DNA of 64,000 nucleotides. It comes from Gordonia sp. (in: high G+C Gram-positive bacteria) (GTDB taxonomy: Bacteria; Actinomycetota; Actinomycetes; Mycobacteriales; Mycobacteriaceae). Positions 33,243 through 42,570 of the stretch are shown in pieces (position 1 is the stretch's first letter; every line of letters begins with the position of its first letter). A program made the position numbers and the translations under genes. A model generated the notes under the pieces. The model made no database searches. It was not told where the DNA came from and saw only the letters and a program-made list of their open reading frames with translations. The stretch lies in contig NZ_JAGQTN010000068.1 in assembly GCF_020438995.1 (NCBI RefSeq), positions 1 through 64,000 on the forward strand, written 5' to 3'.

Positions 33243-34541
33243 TCAGAACTTGCCGTCCAGGAATTCGGCGTAGGCGGGTAAGTCGAGTTGACCGTGGCCG
33301 GAGAGGCCGATCACTACCACCTCTTCTTTGTCGCTGTTGGCGACGTGTCTTGCGCAGGCGGCGATGGCGTGGGTCGACTCCGGGGCGGGGACGATGCCCT
33401 GGGTACGGGCGAACTGCACACCGGCGCTGAACGCGTCGTGCTGGGTGATCGCGACACCCTGTACCAGGCCGAGTTCGACGGTGTGGCTGAGGGCGGGTGC
33501 CATGCCGTGGTAGCGCAGGCCGCCGGCGTGGATCGGGTCGGGCACGAAATCCATTCCGAGCGTGTGCATCTTGAGCAGCGGGGTGAGGCCGGCGACGTCG
33601 CCGTGGTCGTAGCGGTATTCGCCCTCGGTGATCGACGGGCATGCCGAGGGTTCGGCGGCCACGATCTTCGCGTTGCCGCGGCCATGGAGCTTCTCCCGCA
33701 GGAACGGGAACGACAGCCCGGCCAGGTTGGAACCGCCACCGGCACAACCGAACACGACGTCGGCGCCGGCCTCCACCTGCGCGAGCTGCACCACGGCCTC
33801 CTGGCCGATCACACTCTGGTGCAGCACAACATGATTGAGCACAGAGCCCAGCGCGTAGCGGGTGTCGGGGTTCTGCGCGGCCACCTCAACGGCCTCACTG
33901 ACCGCCATCCCCAGGCTGCCGGTGGTGTTCGGGTCCTTGGCGAGCATCGCCCGGCCCGACTCGGTCAGATCCGACGGGCTCGGGTGCAGAGTGCCGCCGT
34001 AGGTGCGGATCAGGAAGCCGCGGTAGGGCTTCGAGTCGTACGAGGCCCGCACCTGCCACACCTCGATGTCGATGCCGAATTGGGCACCGGCGAATGCCAG
34101 CGCACTGCCCCACTGTCCGGCGCCGGTCTCGGTGGTAAGTCGCTTCACGCCGTCGATGCTGTTGTAGTAGGCCTGTGCCACAGCAGAATTGGTCTTGTGG
34201 CTGCCGACCGGGCTCACGCCCTCGTACTTGACGTAGATCCGCGCCTTGGTGTTGAGGGACCCCTCGAACCTGCGCGCCCGGATCAACGGCGATGGCCGCC
34301 ACATCTTGTAGATCTCCCGCACCGGCTCCGGGATCTCGATGTACGGATCGGGCGAGACCTCCTGCGCGATCAGACCGGCCGGGAACAGCGCGGCCAGGTC
34401 GTCGGGACCGACCGGTTCTTTGGTGCCCGGATGCAGGTGCGGCGGGATCGGCTCATCGAGTTCGGCGGCCAGGTTGTACCAGTGTGTCGGCACCTGGGAC
34501 GGGATCAGATCGGGGGTGATGGCGTCGTCTTGCACAGTCAT
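33243..34541 (-). CDS. trpB: TrpB-like PLP enzyme (tryptophan synthase beta-chain-like, TrpB2 type)
   Basis: A 432-residue fold-type II PLP enzyme. The PLP lysine sits in GSHKTNSA, a GCAGGGSN phosphate-binding loop lies in the middle, and the length and N-terminal extension fit the TrpB2 class, not the ~400-residue TrpB1 partner of TrpA. The reaction expected is indole plus serine to tryptophan, though TrpB2 roles vary. No trpA or other trp gene is adjacent, which supports the stand-alone TrpB2 call. ATG 34541 is the first start in frame and fits the family. Confidence 0.85.
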   Translation of the reverse strand: MTVQDDAITPDLIPSQVPTHWYNLAAELDEPIPPHLHPGTKEPVGPDDLAALFPAGLIAQEVSPDPYIEIPEPVREIYKMWRPSPLIRARRFEGSLNTKARIYVKYEGVSPVGSHKTNSAVAQAYYNSIDGVKRLTTETGAGQWGSALAFAGAQFGIDIEVWQVRASYDSKPYRGFLIRTYGGTLHPSPSDLTESGRAMLAKDPNTTGSLGMAVSEAVEVAAQNPDTRYALGSVLNHVVLHQSVIGQEAVVQLAQVEAGADVVFGCAGGGSNLAGLSFPFLREKLHGRGNAKIVAAEPSACPSITEGEYRYDHGDVAGLTPLLKMHTLGMDFVPDPIHAGGLRYHGMAPALSHTVELGLVQGVAITQHDAFSAGVQFARTQGIVPAPESTHAIAACARHVANSDKEEVVVIGLSGHGQLDLPAYAEFLDGKF

Positions 34542-34742
34542 GCAATCACCATAATGTGATGTGCGTCTCTAGGAATGACGACGGGTGCGGACATTGTCGT
34601 CTCGCCAGGTTTCGAGGCTCCTCGCCCTGGGGCTCGTCGCACATCAACCAGCGCGAATTGAGATGTCGCCAAATCGGTTGATCCGCAGTCATCGGAGCCC
34701 AGAGGTCCGTCCCACCTTGACCAGCAGAATTGGGGTGATCGG

Positions 34743-35939
34743 TCAGTCGGGGAGCATGGGGGCGTCGGCGCCGTGGTGATGGCCCACCAGCACCGCGCGG
34801 GTGACGGCGTCGCGGCCGAAGCGTTCGCGCAGGCTGTCCATCGTGGTGTCGAGTTCGGCACCGTGATCGGCGTCGAAAGGGAGGGTGAGTTGGACGGCGT
34901 CGGTGTCGTCGAGGTTGGTCAGGGAGACACCGACGAGCGTGCAGCCGCGGTCGGTGAGCAGCCCGGCCGCGTCGTCGAGCAGGGTTCGGGCGGTCGACAT
35001 GATGACGTCGGTGCGGTCGGTCGGTTCCCATAGGGTGCGGGATCGGGTGGCGCGGCTGAAATCGTCGAACCTGATTCGTAACACCACTGTGCGGCAGAGT
35101 CTTTCGGCCTTGCGGAGACGTTTGCCGAGACCGTCGACGATCGCGATGACCGTGGTGTCGAGATCGGCCCGGGTTTTCGGACGCCGGCCCAGCGCGCGTT
35201 GGGCACCGATCGACCCACGACGCCTGCCCACCTCGACGCGACGTGGATCGACGCCCATCGACAACGCGAACAGATGCCGGCCCGCTCCCCTCCCGAGCAA
35301 TGAGCACAGTCGCGATTCGCCCAGTGCCGCAAGATCACCGACTGTCGATATCCCGGCGTCGGCGAGTCTGCGTTCGGTGACCGCGCCGACGCCCCACAGT
35401 CGGCGTACCGGCAGCGGATGCAGGAACGCGAGTTCGGTGCCGGGGGCGACGATCCGCAGGCCGTCGGGTTTGCAGGCCGCACTGGCCACCTTCGCCAGGA
35501 ACTTGGACCGTGCACCGCCGACCGAGATCGGCAACCCGACCTCGTCGCGGACCCGCTCGCGCAGCCTGCGGGCGATATCCTCGGGGTCGCCGGCGATCAT
35601 GCGCAGGCCGCTGACGTCGAGAAATGCCTCATCGACGGAGATGCCCTCGACGATCGGAGTGGTGTCGCGGAAGATCTCGAACACGGCTTTGCTTGCCTCG
35701 GAATACGCCTCAAACCTGGGCCGGACGACGACAGCGCGCGGGCAAAGTGCGCGGGCCTCGTGGCCGGGCATCGGTGTGCGGACGCCGAACGCCTTGGCCT
35801 CGTAGCTGGCCGCGAGCACCACCCCGCCCCCGACAATCACCGGCCTGCCCCGCAATACCGGGTTGTCGCGCTGTTCCACCGACGCATAGAACGAGTCGAG
35901 GTCAGCATGCAGGATCGTCGCCGCGGGGATTCCGGTCAT
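34743..35939 (-). CDS. dinB: DNA polymerase IV (Y family)
   Basis: A 398-residue translesion polymerase. The catalytic acidic residues lie in LHADLDSFYASVEQ near the start and SVDEAF near residue 100, and a C-terminal QLTLPF peptide (about residue 350) is a beta-clamp-binding motif. This suggests it works at the replication fork with the sliding clamp. An SOS-type palindrome, GAACATATGTTC, touches the start codon (35941-35952), which points to LexA control. The neighbours are unrelated genes, so it is monocistronic. Confidence 0.92.
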   Translation of the reverse strand: MTGIPAATILHADLDSFYASVEQRDNPVLRGRPVIVGGGVVLAASYEAKAFGVRTPMPGHEARALCPRAVVVRPRFEAYSEASKAVFEIFRDTTPIVEGISVDEAFLDVSGLRMIAGDPEDIARRLRERVRDEVGLPISVGGARSKFLAKVASAACKPDGLRIVAPGTELAFLHPLPVRRLWGVGAVTERRLADAGISTVGDLAALGESRLCSLLGRGAGRHLFALSMGVDPRRVEVGRRRGSIGAQRALGRRPKTRADLDTTVIAIVDGLGKRLRKAERLCRTVVLRIRFDDFSRATRSRTLWEPTDRTDVIMSTARTLLDDAAGLLTDRGCTLVGVSLTNLDDTDAVQLTLPFDADHGAELDTTMDSLRERFGRDAVTRAVLVGHHHGADAPMLPD

Positions 35940-35940
35940 A

Positions 35941-35952
35941 GAACATATGTTC
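35941..35952. promoter_or_regulatory. SOS/LexA box at the dinB start
   Basis: GAACATATGTTC fits the Gram-positive LexA half-site pattern GAAC-N4-GTTC. It ends one base before the dinB ATG (35939), so bound LexA would cover both the probable promoter and the start codon. The message may be leaderless. Confidence 0.65.
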
Positions 35953-35981
35953 GCATATGGTTACGTCATGTGGCCAGGTCA

Positions 35982-36033
35982 CCGGACCCTTCGAGACGCT
36001 CGCTCCTTCGTCGCATCGCCCTCAGGGATCAAG
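35982..36033 (+). repeat. Dispersed CTCAGGGATCAAG element, copy B
   Basis: Forward copy. With reverse copy C (36242-36292) it encloses a tandem array of 46-bp units. Confidence 0.7.
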
Positions 36034-36182
36034 AAGGTTGCCGCGTCGCATGAGTGCCGCATCACCCTCAGGGATCAAGAAGGTTGCCGCGTCGCATGAG
36101 TGTCGCATCGCCCTCAGGGATCAAGAAGGTTGCCGCATCGTATGAGTGTCGCATCACCCTCGGGGATCAAGAAGGTTGCCGC
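36025..36182 (+). repeat. 46-bp tandem array, four units
   Basis: GGGATCAAGAAGGTTGCCGC begins at 36025, 36071, 36117 and 36163, giving a steady 46-bp period. It uses the tail of element B as its unit start. The 387-bp gap 35940-36326 holds only this array, elements B and C and the SOS box. Confidence 0.8.
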
Positions 36183-36241
36183 ACCAAAACGACATCCACC
36201 ACGACGGCCTCATCAATCAAGCAACAGACGCGACCAGACAT

Positions 36242-36292
36242 CTTGATCCCTGAGGCCGAAGCGACGTAGGAGCGAGGGTCGCGAAGGGTCAG
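36242..36292 (-). repeat. Dispersed CTCAGGGATCAAG element, copy C (reverse)
   Basis: Reverse copy closing the B-C pair. On the minus strand it runs on with ATGTCTGGTCGCG, as copy A does with ATGTCTGGCCGCG. Confidence 0.7.
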
Positions 36293-36326
36293 GCGAGGCT
36301 AGCGCATGACGTCACCACCTCATCAC

Positions 36327-37496
36327 TCACCCAGTGGCATCGACGACGCCGGCTATGCGGTCGATGGCCTCGGCGAGGACCTCCGGGGAGCAGGCAGCGT
36401 TGAGGCGGGCGAAACCCGTTCCCTGCGTGCCGAATGCGGGACCGTAGTGCAGGGCGACGCGGCCGTGTTCGAGGATCGGCACGCCCGGGTTGTCGCCGAG
36501 GCCGGTGGATCGGAAGTCGAGCCAGGCCAGGTACGACGCGGCGGGGCGTCGCATCGTGACGGAGGGAATCTTTTGGGCCAGTTCGGTTTCCAGGAGTGTC
36601 AGATTGGCCTTGATGAGCTCGAGGGCGTAGTTCAGCCAGGGGTCGCCGTATTCGAAGGCGGCTTCGGTGGCGGCCCTGCCGAAGATGCTGGTGCGGAAAC
36701 CGACCTCCTCGGGTTGGCGGTCGAGAAGGGTGCCGATGCGGTCGCTCGCCGAGACGGTGAGCGCGCACTTGGCGCCCGCGATGTTGAAACCCTTACTCGC
36801 CGAATGCGCGGCGACACCCACCTCACGGGCGGCGTCACTCACCGACAGGAACGGGGTGAACGTACCCGGATCGTGGACGAGTGGGGCGTGGATCTCGTCG
36901 CTGATCACGAACGCGCCGTACTGGGCGGCCAGGTCGGCGATGCGGGACAGTTCGTCGGCGGTGTGCACGCGGCCGACCGGATTGTGCGGGCTGCACAGCA
37001 GCAATGCCTTCGCACCGTCGGCGAAAGCCTGCCCGATGCCGTCGAGGTCGAGGCGGTAGCCGGTGTCGTCGCTGGTCAGGGGTACTTCGACGACCCGGCC
37101 ACCCGCCTCGGGGATCATGTCGAAGAACGGTGGATAGACGGGTGGGTTGATGATCACCGTGTCACCCGGTTCGATCAGCACCCGCAATGCCTCGACGATG
37201 ACGACGCTGACGTCGGTGGTCAGGCGCACCCCGGCCGGGTCGGGTCGCCAGGCCCAGCGGCGTTGCGCGAATCCCGAGAACACCTCGCCCACCCGGCCGG
37301 GGCTGCCCGCGTACCCGATGTCGGAGGTGCGCACCTGCCTGGTGATGGCGTCGGCGACCACATCGGCGATGGTGAAGTCCATTTCGGCGACGAACAGCGG
37401 GAGGACGTCGTCGGGGTAGGTGCTCCATTTCTCGCTGGTGCGGCGGCGCAGGTCGTCGAGGGAGGGTGCTGTCGGGGTGGATGGAAGTGTCACCAT
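36327..37496 (-). CDS. PatB/MalY-type PLP enzyme (aminotransferase or C-S lyase)
   Basis: A 389-residue fold-type I PLP enzyme of the MalY/PatB family, which often act as cystathionine beta-lyases. The N-terminal segment with RRRTSEKWSTYPDDVLPLFVAEMDF is typical. A CSPHNPVGR motif lies in the middle and the PLP lysine is in SASKGFNIAG. ATG 37496 is used. It lies alone between a repeat array and the LLM gene. The substrate cannot be read from sequence. Confidence 0.85.
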   Translation of the reverse strand: MVTLPSTPTAPSLDDLRRRTSEKWSTYPDDVLPLFVAEMDFTIADVVADAITRQVRTSDIGYAGSPGRVGEVFSGFAQRRWAWRPDPAGVRLTTDVSVVIVEALRVLIEPGDTVIINPPVYPPFFDMIPEAGGRVVEVPLTSDDTGYRLDLDGIGQAFADGAKALLLCSPHNPVGRVHTADELSRIADLAAQYGAFVISDEIHAPLVHDPGTFTPFLSVSDAAREVGVAAHSASKGFNIAGAKCALTVSASDRIGTLLDRQPEEVGFRTSIFGRAATEAAFEYGDPWLNYALELIKANLTLLETELAQKIPSVTMRRPAASYLAWLDFRSTGLGDNPGVPILEHGRVALHYGPAFGTQGTGFARLNAACSPEVLAEAIDRIAGVVDATG

Positions 37497-37552
37497 CCCT
37501 TGATACTCCGGGGTGGATCGAAGGTGGTGGTTTCGCCATGTGCCTCGGGTCG

Positions 37553-37604
37553 CCGGACCCTTCGAGACGCTCGCTCGTCCCTCGCTTCGCCCTCAGGGAT
37601 CAAG
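37553..37604 (+). repeat. Dispersed CTCAGGGATCAAG element, copy D
   Basis: Single forward copy between the divergent PatB-like and LLM genes, without an array. Confidence 0.7.
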
Positions 37605-37665
37605 TAGGGATACCGGACCACACCTCAAGCAACGAAGGGGGCCCGTTGGTGCTAGGACTGGACGC

Positions 37666-38463
37666 ATGACACTTGAGTCTCGTGGGTTTCCTGTCCGCAT
37701 CGGCGTGCAACTGCAGCCGCAACACGCGCCCGACTATGCGCTGATCCGGGATGCGGTGCGCCGCGCCGAGGATCTGGGCGCCGACATCGCGTTCAACTGG
37801 GATCACTTCTATCCGCTGTACGGCGGTCGGGACGGTGCGCACTTCGAATGCTGGACGATGCTCGGCGCGTGGGCCGAACAGACGTCGCGGATCGAGATCG
37901 GCGCGCTGGTGACCTGCAACTCGTACCGCAACCCGGAACTGGTCGCCGACATGGCCCGCACCGTCGATCACATCAGCGGCGGCCGGCTGATCCTGGGCAT
38001 CGGGTCGGGCTGGTTTCAGCGGGACTACGACGAGTACGGCTACGAGTTCGGTACCGCCGGATCGCGGCTGAACGACCTGGGTGCGGCGCTGCCCCGCATC
38101 GACGCGCGGCTGGCGAAGCTGAACCCGGCACCCACCCGCGACATCCCGATCCTGATCGGCGGTGGCGGTGAGAAGAAGACACTGCGACATGTGGCCGGGC
38201 ACGCCGACCTGTGGCACAGCTTCGCCGACAAGGACTCCTACCCGCGCAAGGCCGAGATTCTCGCGGCCCACTGCGCCGACGTCGGCCGCGACCCCGCGAA
38301 CATCGAACACTCGGCAGCGATCAAGCACGGGGCGTCCGCCGACGACGCGGTCCGGCAGGCGCAGGAGCTGGCAGAACTGGGCCTGTCGGTGATCACCATC
38401 GGCATCGGTGGTCCCGACTACGATCTCTCCGCACTTGAGGCGCTGTGCCGCTGGAGGGGGTGA
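37666..38463 (+). CDS. LLM-class F420-dependent oxidoreductase
   Basis: A 265-residue luciferase-like monooxygenase-fold protein. The GIGSGWFQRDYDEYG segment and an IPILIGGGGEKKTLR segment are typical of F420-binding members in mycobacteria and relatives. The substrate is unknown. ATG 37666 is chosen; a longer frame exists but overlaps repeat element D. The gene ends 63 bp before the TPM-domain protein gene. Confidence 0.85.
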   Translation: MTLESRGFPVRIGVQLQPQHAPDYALIRDAVRRAEDLGADIAFNWDHFYPLYGGRDGAHFECWTMLGAWAEQTSRIEIGALVTCNSYRNPELVADMARTVDHISGGRLILGIGSGWFQRDYDEYGYEFGTAGSRLNDLGAALPRIDARLAKLNPAPTRDIPILIGGGGEKKTLRHVAGHADLWHSFADKDSYPRKAEILAAHCADVGRDPANIEHSAAIKHGASADDAVRQAQELAELGLSVITIGIGGPDYDLSALEALCRWRG

Positions 38464-38526
38464 AACACGGTCCCGGGACCTGCGACCTGTCGTACGTTCG
38501 CGCCGACGACCACTACTGTTTAAGGC

Positions 38527-40533
38527 ATGCGTTCTCCCGTCCTCCGTGTGACCGCTCTGGGCCTGACCACACTCGCGTTCGTGGTCGCAGTCGTCTCGGC
38601 GCTCGCCATGCTGCTGGCCGGCCCCGCTCAGGCCGAACCGCCGTCACGGCTGCCCAACCAGGTGTACGACCCGGCGGACGTGCTCAACACCGCGCAGGCC
38701 GAACAGCTTCAGAACGCGATCGACAAACTGCAGGAAGACCACGACGTCACCCTGTGGGTGGCCTACGTCAGCACCTTCGACGACCTGACCGCCGAAAAGT
38801 GGGCGCAGCAGACCATCATCAGCAGTGATCTCGGTTTCCGGGATGTGCTGCTGGCCGTGGCCACCGGGTCCCGGTCGTACTACTTCGACTCGCCCGAGGC
38901 GATCGACGACATCACCCGCGACGACCTCAAGTCCATCGCGAGCGACAAGATCGTGCCCGCGCTGCGCAAGGACGAGTGGTTGGGCGCCGGTATGGGTGCC
39001 GTCGACGGACTGGCCGGGACCGACCACAGCTCGAATGCCGGGACGATCGCCGGCGTCGTCGGTGGCGTGGCAGTGCTCGGCGGCGGCGCGCTGCTGTACT
39101 CGCGCAGGCAGCGACGCAAGCGAATCGACGACTGCCTCGACACCGTCCGCGAGCAGGAATTGACCGGCGGCCAGCTGGCGTCGCAGCCGCTCGACGTCCT
39201 CGACCCGTGGTCGCGCGAGGTGCTCACCGACACCGACAACGCCATCCGCACCAGCGAGGAGGAACTGCAGCTGGCGGTCAGCGAGTTCGGGGTCGCCGAG
39301 ACCGAACCGTTCACCCGCGCGCTGGAAGCCGCCAAGAAGGGGGTCGCGGCATCGTTCGCGCTGCGTCAGCGTCTCGACGACGACATCCCCGAAACCGACT
39401 CCGAACGCCGGTCGATGCTGGTCCAGATCATCACCACCTGCACCGACGTCGACAATGATCTCGACGCGCAGGTCGAGGAGTTCGACGCGATGCGCAACCT
39501 CCTCATCAACGCCGACACCCGGCTCGCCGAACTCACGCAAGAACTGGTCGCCCTGCGCACCCGGCTGCCTGGCGCGCGCTCCAAACTCGACGAGCTGATC
39601 GGCAAACACGGTGCGGCCACGCTCGCGTCGATCGCCGACAACCCGGACCTGGCCGAGCAGCAGATCACCTTCGCCGAATCCAGTGGCGACCAGGGCCGCG
39701 AAGCACTCGAACTCCCCGTCGGCGAACAGGGGCAGGCGGTGGCCGCGATCCGTTCCGCCGAAGGTGCGATCACGCAGGCATCGACACTTCTCGACGCCAT
39801 CGACCGCGCCGAGGAGAACCTGCGGGTCGCGCGCGTCCGGATGCCCGCACTGATCGAGGAGGTGCGCGACGAACTCACCGAGGCCGACGCGCTGATCGCC
39901 GACGGGGGCCCCGAGCTGGCCGCCGCCGCGTCGATCGCCCGCGACGCCCTCGGCCGCGCCGAAAACGACTTCGCCGCCGATCCGCTCGGCACCTTCACCG
40001 CACTCGTCGACGCCGACGCCGACCTCGACGATGCCCTGGCCACCGCCCGATCGGCCGCCGCCGAACGCACCCGCCGCACCGAACTGCTCAACTCGTCACT
40101 GGCATCGGCGTCGGCCAAGGTGGACGCGGCCGCAGACTTCATCGGCACCCGGCGCGGCGCGGTGCAGGCCACCGCCCGGACCCGGCTGTCCGAATCGCAG
40201 CGCCTGCTGGCCGTCGCGAACGCCGACGCCGGTACCGACCCGATCACAGCCATCGACACCGCCCGGCGTGCGGGCAGCCTCGCCGACGACGCGCTGATGG
40301 CCGCCCAGGGTGATGTCGCGCAATGGTCGTCGAGTCAGGCCCCGCGAGGGTCGTCGGGCGGGTCGACAACCGGTGCCGTCCTCGCCGGCGTCCTCGTCGA
40401 CAGCTTCCTGCGCGGCTCGATGCGCGGCGGCGGAGGTTTCGGCGGTGGCGGTTTCAGCAGCGGCGGACGCAGCCCGGGTTCGTTCGGCGGATCGCAGAGC
40501 TCGGGAAGGATCGGAGTCGGCGGACGCTTCTGA
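38527..40533 (+). CDS. TPM-domain secreted/membrane protein
   Basis: A 668-residue protein with a signal peptide (cleavage likely after AQA near residue 36) and an N-terminal TPM domain (about 45-165). A membrane segment at about 175-195 follows, then a long, charged, coiled-coil-rich region with many DxxL and AxxA helices (about 200-600), and a glycine/serine-rich end with GGGFGGGGFSSGG. The layout matches mycobacterial Rv2345-like proteins. The TPM domain is linked to repair or assembly of membrane protein complexes in other organisms, but its role here is unknown. Confidence 0.8.
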   Translation: MRSPVLRVTALGLTTLAFVVAVVSALAMLLAGPAQAEPPSRLPNQVYDPADVLNTAQAEQLQNAIDKLQEDHDVTLWVAYVSTFDDLTAEKWAQQTIISSDLGFRDVLLAVATGSRSYYFDSPEAIDDITRDDLKSIASDKIVPALRKDEWLGAGMGAVDGLAGTDHSSNAGTIAGVVGGVAVLGGGALLYSRRQRRKRIDDCLDTVREQELTGGQLASQPLDVLDPWSREVLTDTDNAIRTSEEELQLAVSEFGVAETEPFTRALEAAKKGVAASFALRQRLDDDIPETDSERRSMLVQIITTCTDVDNDLDAQVEEFDAMRNLLINADTRLAELTQELVALRTRLPGARSKLDELIGKHGAATLASIADNPDLAEQQITFAESSGDQGREALELPVGEQGQAVAAIRSAEGAITQASTLLDAIDRAEENLRVARVRMPALIEEVRDELTEADALIADGGPELAAAASIARDALGRAENDFAADPLGTFTALVDADADLDDALATARSAAAERTRRTELLNSSLASASAKVDAAADFIGTRRGAVQATARTRLSESQRLLAVANADAGTDPITAIDTARRAGSLADDALMAAQGDVAQWSSSQAPRGSSGGSTTGAVLAGVLVDSFLRGSMRGGGGFGGGGFSSGGRSPGSFGGSQSSGRIGVGGRF

Positions 40534-40621
40534 TCGTGCAACTCTCAGAGATCGTCGGTACGGAAGGTCACCACCGGGTGCCCGCGATCCGATACTCCCC
40601 CCGCTTCGCTGCGAAGCGCAC

Positions 40622-42421
40622 TCATTGGTCATCGTCCTTTTGAATAAGTGCATATGTCTGGCTTCTGCTGTGCTGCGGTCGTGTTCGAACTACTTCGCCG
40701 CGATCCTGTAGTGTGCGCAGCCGGCGAAGGACCGCATGGTAGTCCATCGCCAGTGCCTCCCCGATCTGCCGGGCCGTGGTATACCCGGAGCGAATCGCCT
40801 GTTTTATGGCATCATGATCCGCAGCGATTCCACTTCTACGCGGGCCAATTCTCGGCGACTCTGGCTCCGTGCGGGGAACGGATATTGACGATACTGTCTC
40901 CGTACTCTGGGCGTTGAGGTGTTCTCTGATTCCCGGTGCCAGGCGGTAACTCGCATACCTCCGCCCTCCGGACGGCAGCGCGACATTCCGCTCAACCAGA
41001 TCACGCAGTGCATTCCCAGCGGAGATGCGATCGATGCCCCATGCCTGGAGCATCGCGTTGGTGACCCGCCCGGTGGAGTTCATGATCGCCAGCGCCAGGT
41101 GCTGGACATCGGTCAGATCGTTGATCCCCAGTGATCCGATCCAGTCGATGACTTCCACCGACAGCAGAGCATGCTGAGGCACTGTGACGCTGACGCGACC
41201 GGGTTGGACATCGAATGCGGGTGGGCTCATGCCGGCCTGCCGCAGACTTCGAACCACTCTCGGCAGGCCCGACCCTCGGTTCTCGCTGACCACATGACCG
41301 GGCTCATCCACGAGTTCAACGTCGGCGAGCAGCTGCGCGAGTGTCGCATTGCGAGACGACGACACTTGTTCGGCCGTACCGAGATCCTCGACTCGGACGG
41401 CACCGTAGATGCCTCCCGGACTCTTGATCACGAGTCGGCTGGGGAACAGCTCCACCTGAACTTGGGTGCCACGAGCTTCAGGACCGTAGTCCCTGTGCAT
41501 CAATGCGTTGACGATCAGCTCACGGAAGACCTCAACGGGGTAGTCGTATCTGTCTTCGCGGCCGACACCCCGGACAACAGACGCAGAACGAACATTCCGC
41601 AACAGCGCCACGGTCGCATCCGCAACGATGTTCGGGATCGGTCCGGTAAGGCTGATATTGTCGAGAAAACGGGTTCCATCCGGAGTCGCCTCGCCCGTCG
41701 TATTTGACGGTAGGGCAACAAAACTCACGAACAATTGCGGGAAAAACTGCTGTGGGTAGACGCCGAGGCAGACAAGCCCGGCCAGCGTCGGACAAAGTAT
41801 CCCATCATCGTTGACCGCCGCGCCCACTCGGATGAGCGCTTCGTCGGGGGCGAGCCCTGCAAAGCTGCGCGGTGAACGTCGTCGAAGACGGGTGACCAAC
41901 GCGGCAACGAGGTCCGGGTCAAGGTCGGACATCGTTGCCCGCGGAACAGGTTCGGCGTCGAAGACGGGTTGCGTCCGGTTGGAGAGCAACTGCGTGACCT
42001 CGTAGTGGGTAAGATGCAGATCACTGTCACCTGTGCGAATGAACGAGCCTTGATATGCTCCCCGTGTCGCAATATGACAAGGCTTGTCGATCGGATCGAT
42101 CTCCGGGATATCGGCCCGCACGATGTGCCCACCCTCGAACTCTTCGATCTCGACCGGTACACGTAAGGCTGGCACCAAGGCTTCGGAACACGCCGTGACC
42201 AGGGCGTCGCGGATCGCCGTCGGACGGAATCCGGCGACGGGGATAAAGCCGGTGCCCTCATCGAGTCCGAGGAGCAGAGTGCCGCCACGACCGTTGGCGA
42301 ACGCGCTCAAGGTCTCTGTTACGTTCTTCGGCAGTCCTCCGGCCGCGGCTTTGACTTCGATGTCCGTCGTCTCTGCGGCAGACGTCCGTAGTCTGGCAAC
42401 CAGTGCCGCTGTGTCGCTCAC
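40622..42421 (-). CDS. Schlafen/AlbA-domain ATP-binding regulator
   Basis: A 599-residue protein. The N-terminal ~130 residues match the AlbA_2/Schlafen fold (TDIEVKAAAGGLPKNV ... FANGRGGTLLLGL). The middle has an HATPase_4-like stretch as in RecG-type accessory proteins (VFRELIVNALMHRDY). The C-terminus has two winged-helix-like parts. Such proteins often act as transcription regulators near toxin or mobile genes. GTG 42421 has GGGAG upstream, and a 12-bp iteron array starts 22 bases upstream, which suggests that it controls its own expression. Its GC is slightly lower than that of its neighbours. Confidence 0.8.
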   Translation of the reverse strand: MSDTAALVARLRTSAAETTDIEVKAAAGGLPKNVTETLSAFANGRGGTLLLGLDEGTGFIPVAGFRPTAIRDALVTACSEALVPALRVPVEIEEFEGGHIVRADIPEIDPIDKPCHIATRGAYQGSFIRTGDSDLHLTHYEVTQLLSNRTQPVFDAEPVPRATMSDLDPDLVAALVTRLRRRSPRSFAGLAPDEALIRVGAAVNDDGILCPTLAGLVCLGVYPQQFFPQLFVSFVALPSNTTGEATPDGTRFLDNISLTGPIPNIVADATVALLRNVRSASVVRGVGREDRYDYPVEVFRELIVNALMHRDYGPEARGTQVQVELFPSRLVIKSPGGIYGAVRVEDLGTAEQVSSSRNATLAQLLADVELVDEPGHVVSENRGSGLPRVVRSLRQAGMSPPAFDVQPGRVSVTVPQHALLSVEVIDWIGSLGINDLTDVQHLALAIMNSTGRVTNAMLQAWGIDRISAGNALRDLVERNVALPSGGRRYASYRLAPGIREHLNAQSTETVSSISVPRTEPESPRIGPRRSGIAADHDAIKQAIRSGYTTARQIGEALAMDYHAVLRRLRTLQDRGEVVRTRPQHSRSQTYALIQKDDDQ

Positions 42422-42442
42422 CGCTGCGCTCCCGTCGGTTGC

Positions 42443-42500
42443 AACTCTAGCGTTAACTCTAGCGTTAACTCTAGCGTTAACTCTTGCACTAGCGAGAGTT
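42443..42500. promoter_or_regulatory. Iterons and inverted repeat before the Schlafen/AlbA gene
   Basis: Three perfect tandem copies of AACTCTAGCGTT (42443-42478) are followed by AACTCTTGCACTAGCGAGAGTT (42479-42500), whose ends AACTCT/AGAGTT are inverted. This gives four direct half-sites plus one inverted, reaching from 22 to 79 bases upstream of the GTG start. The array looks like a cooperative operator. Confidence 0.75.
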
Positions 42501-42570
42501 ACACCTCGGCGGTGCTACGCATCCCACTGGCCTGGCTCTTTCGGGAGCTTCTTGAATCGGCAAATCGAAG

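Noticed and set aside
33288-34559. 423-codon plus-strand frame opposite the trpB-like gene
   Set aside because: Antisense shadow of a clear PLP enzyme; the protein has no recognisable feature.
36025-36182. Regular 46-bp repeats considered as a CRISPR array
   Set aside because: The units are repeated over almost their full length with no unique spacers, and no cas genes are present.
36306-37607. 433-codon plus-strand frame opposite the PatB-like gene
   Set aside because: Antisense shadow that runs into repeat element D; no ribosome site or domain.
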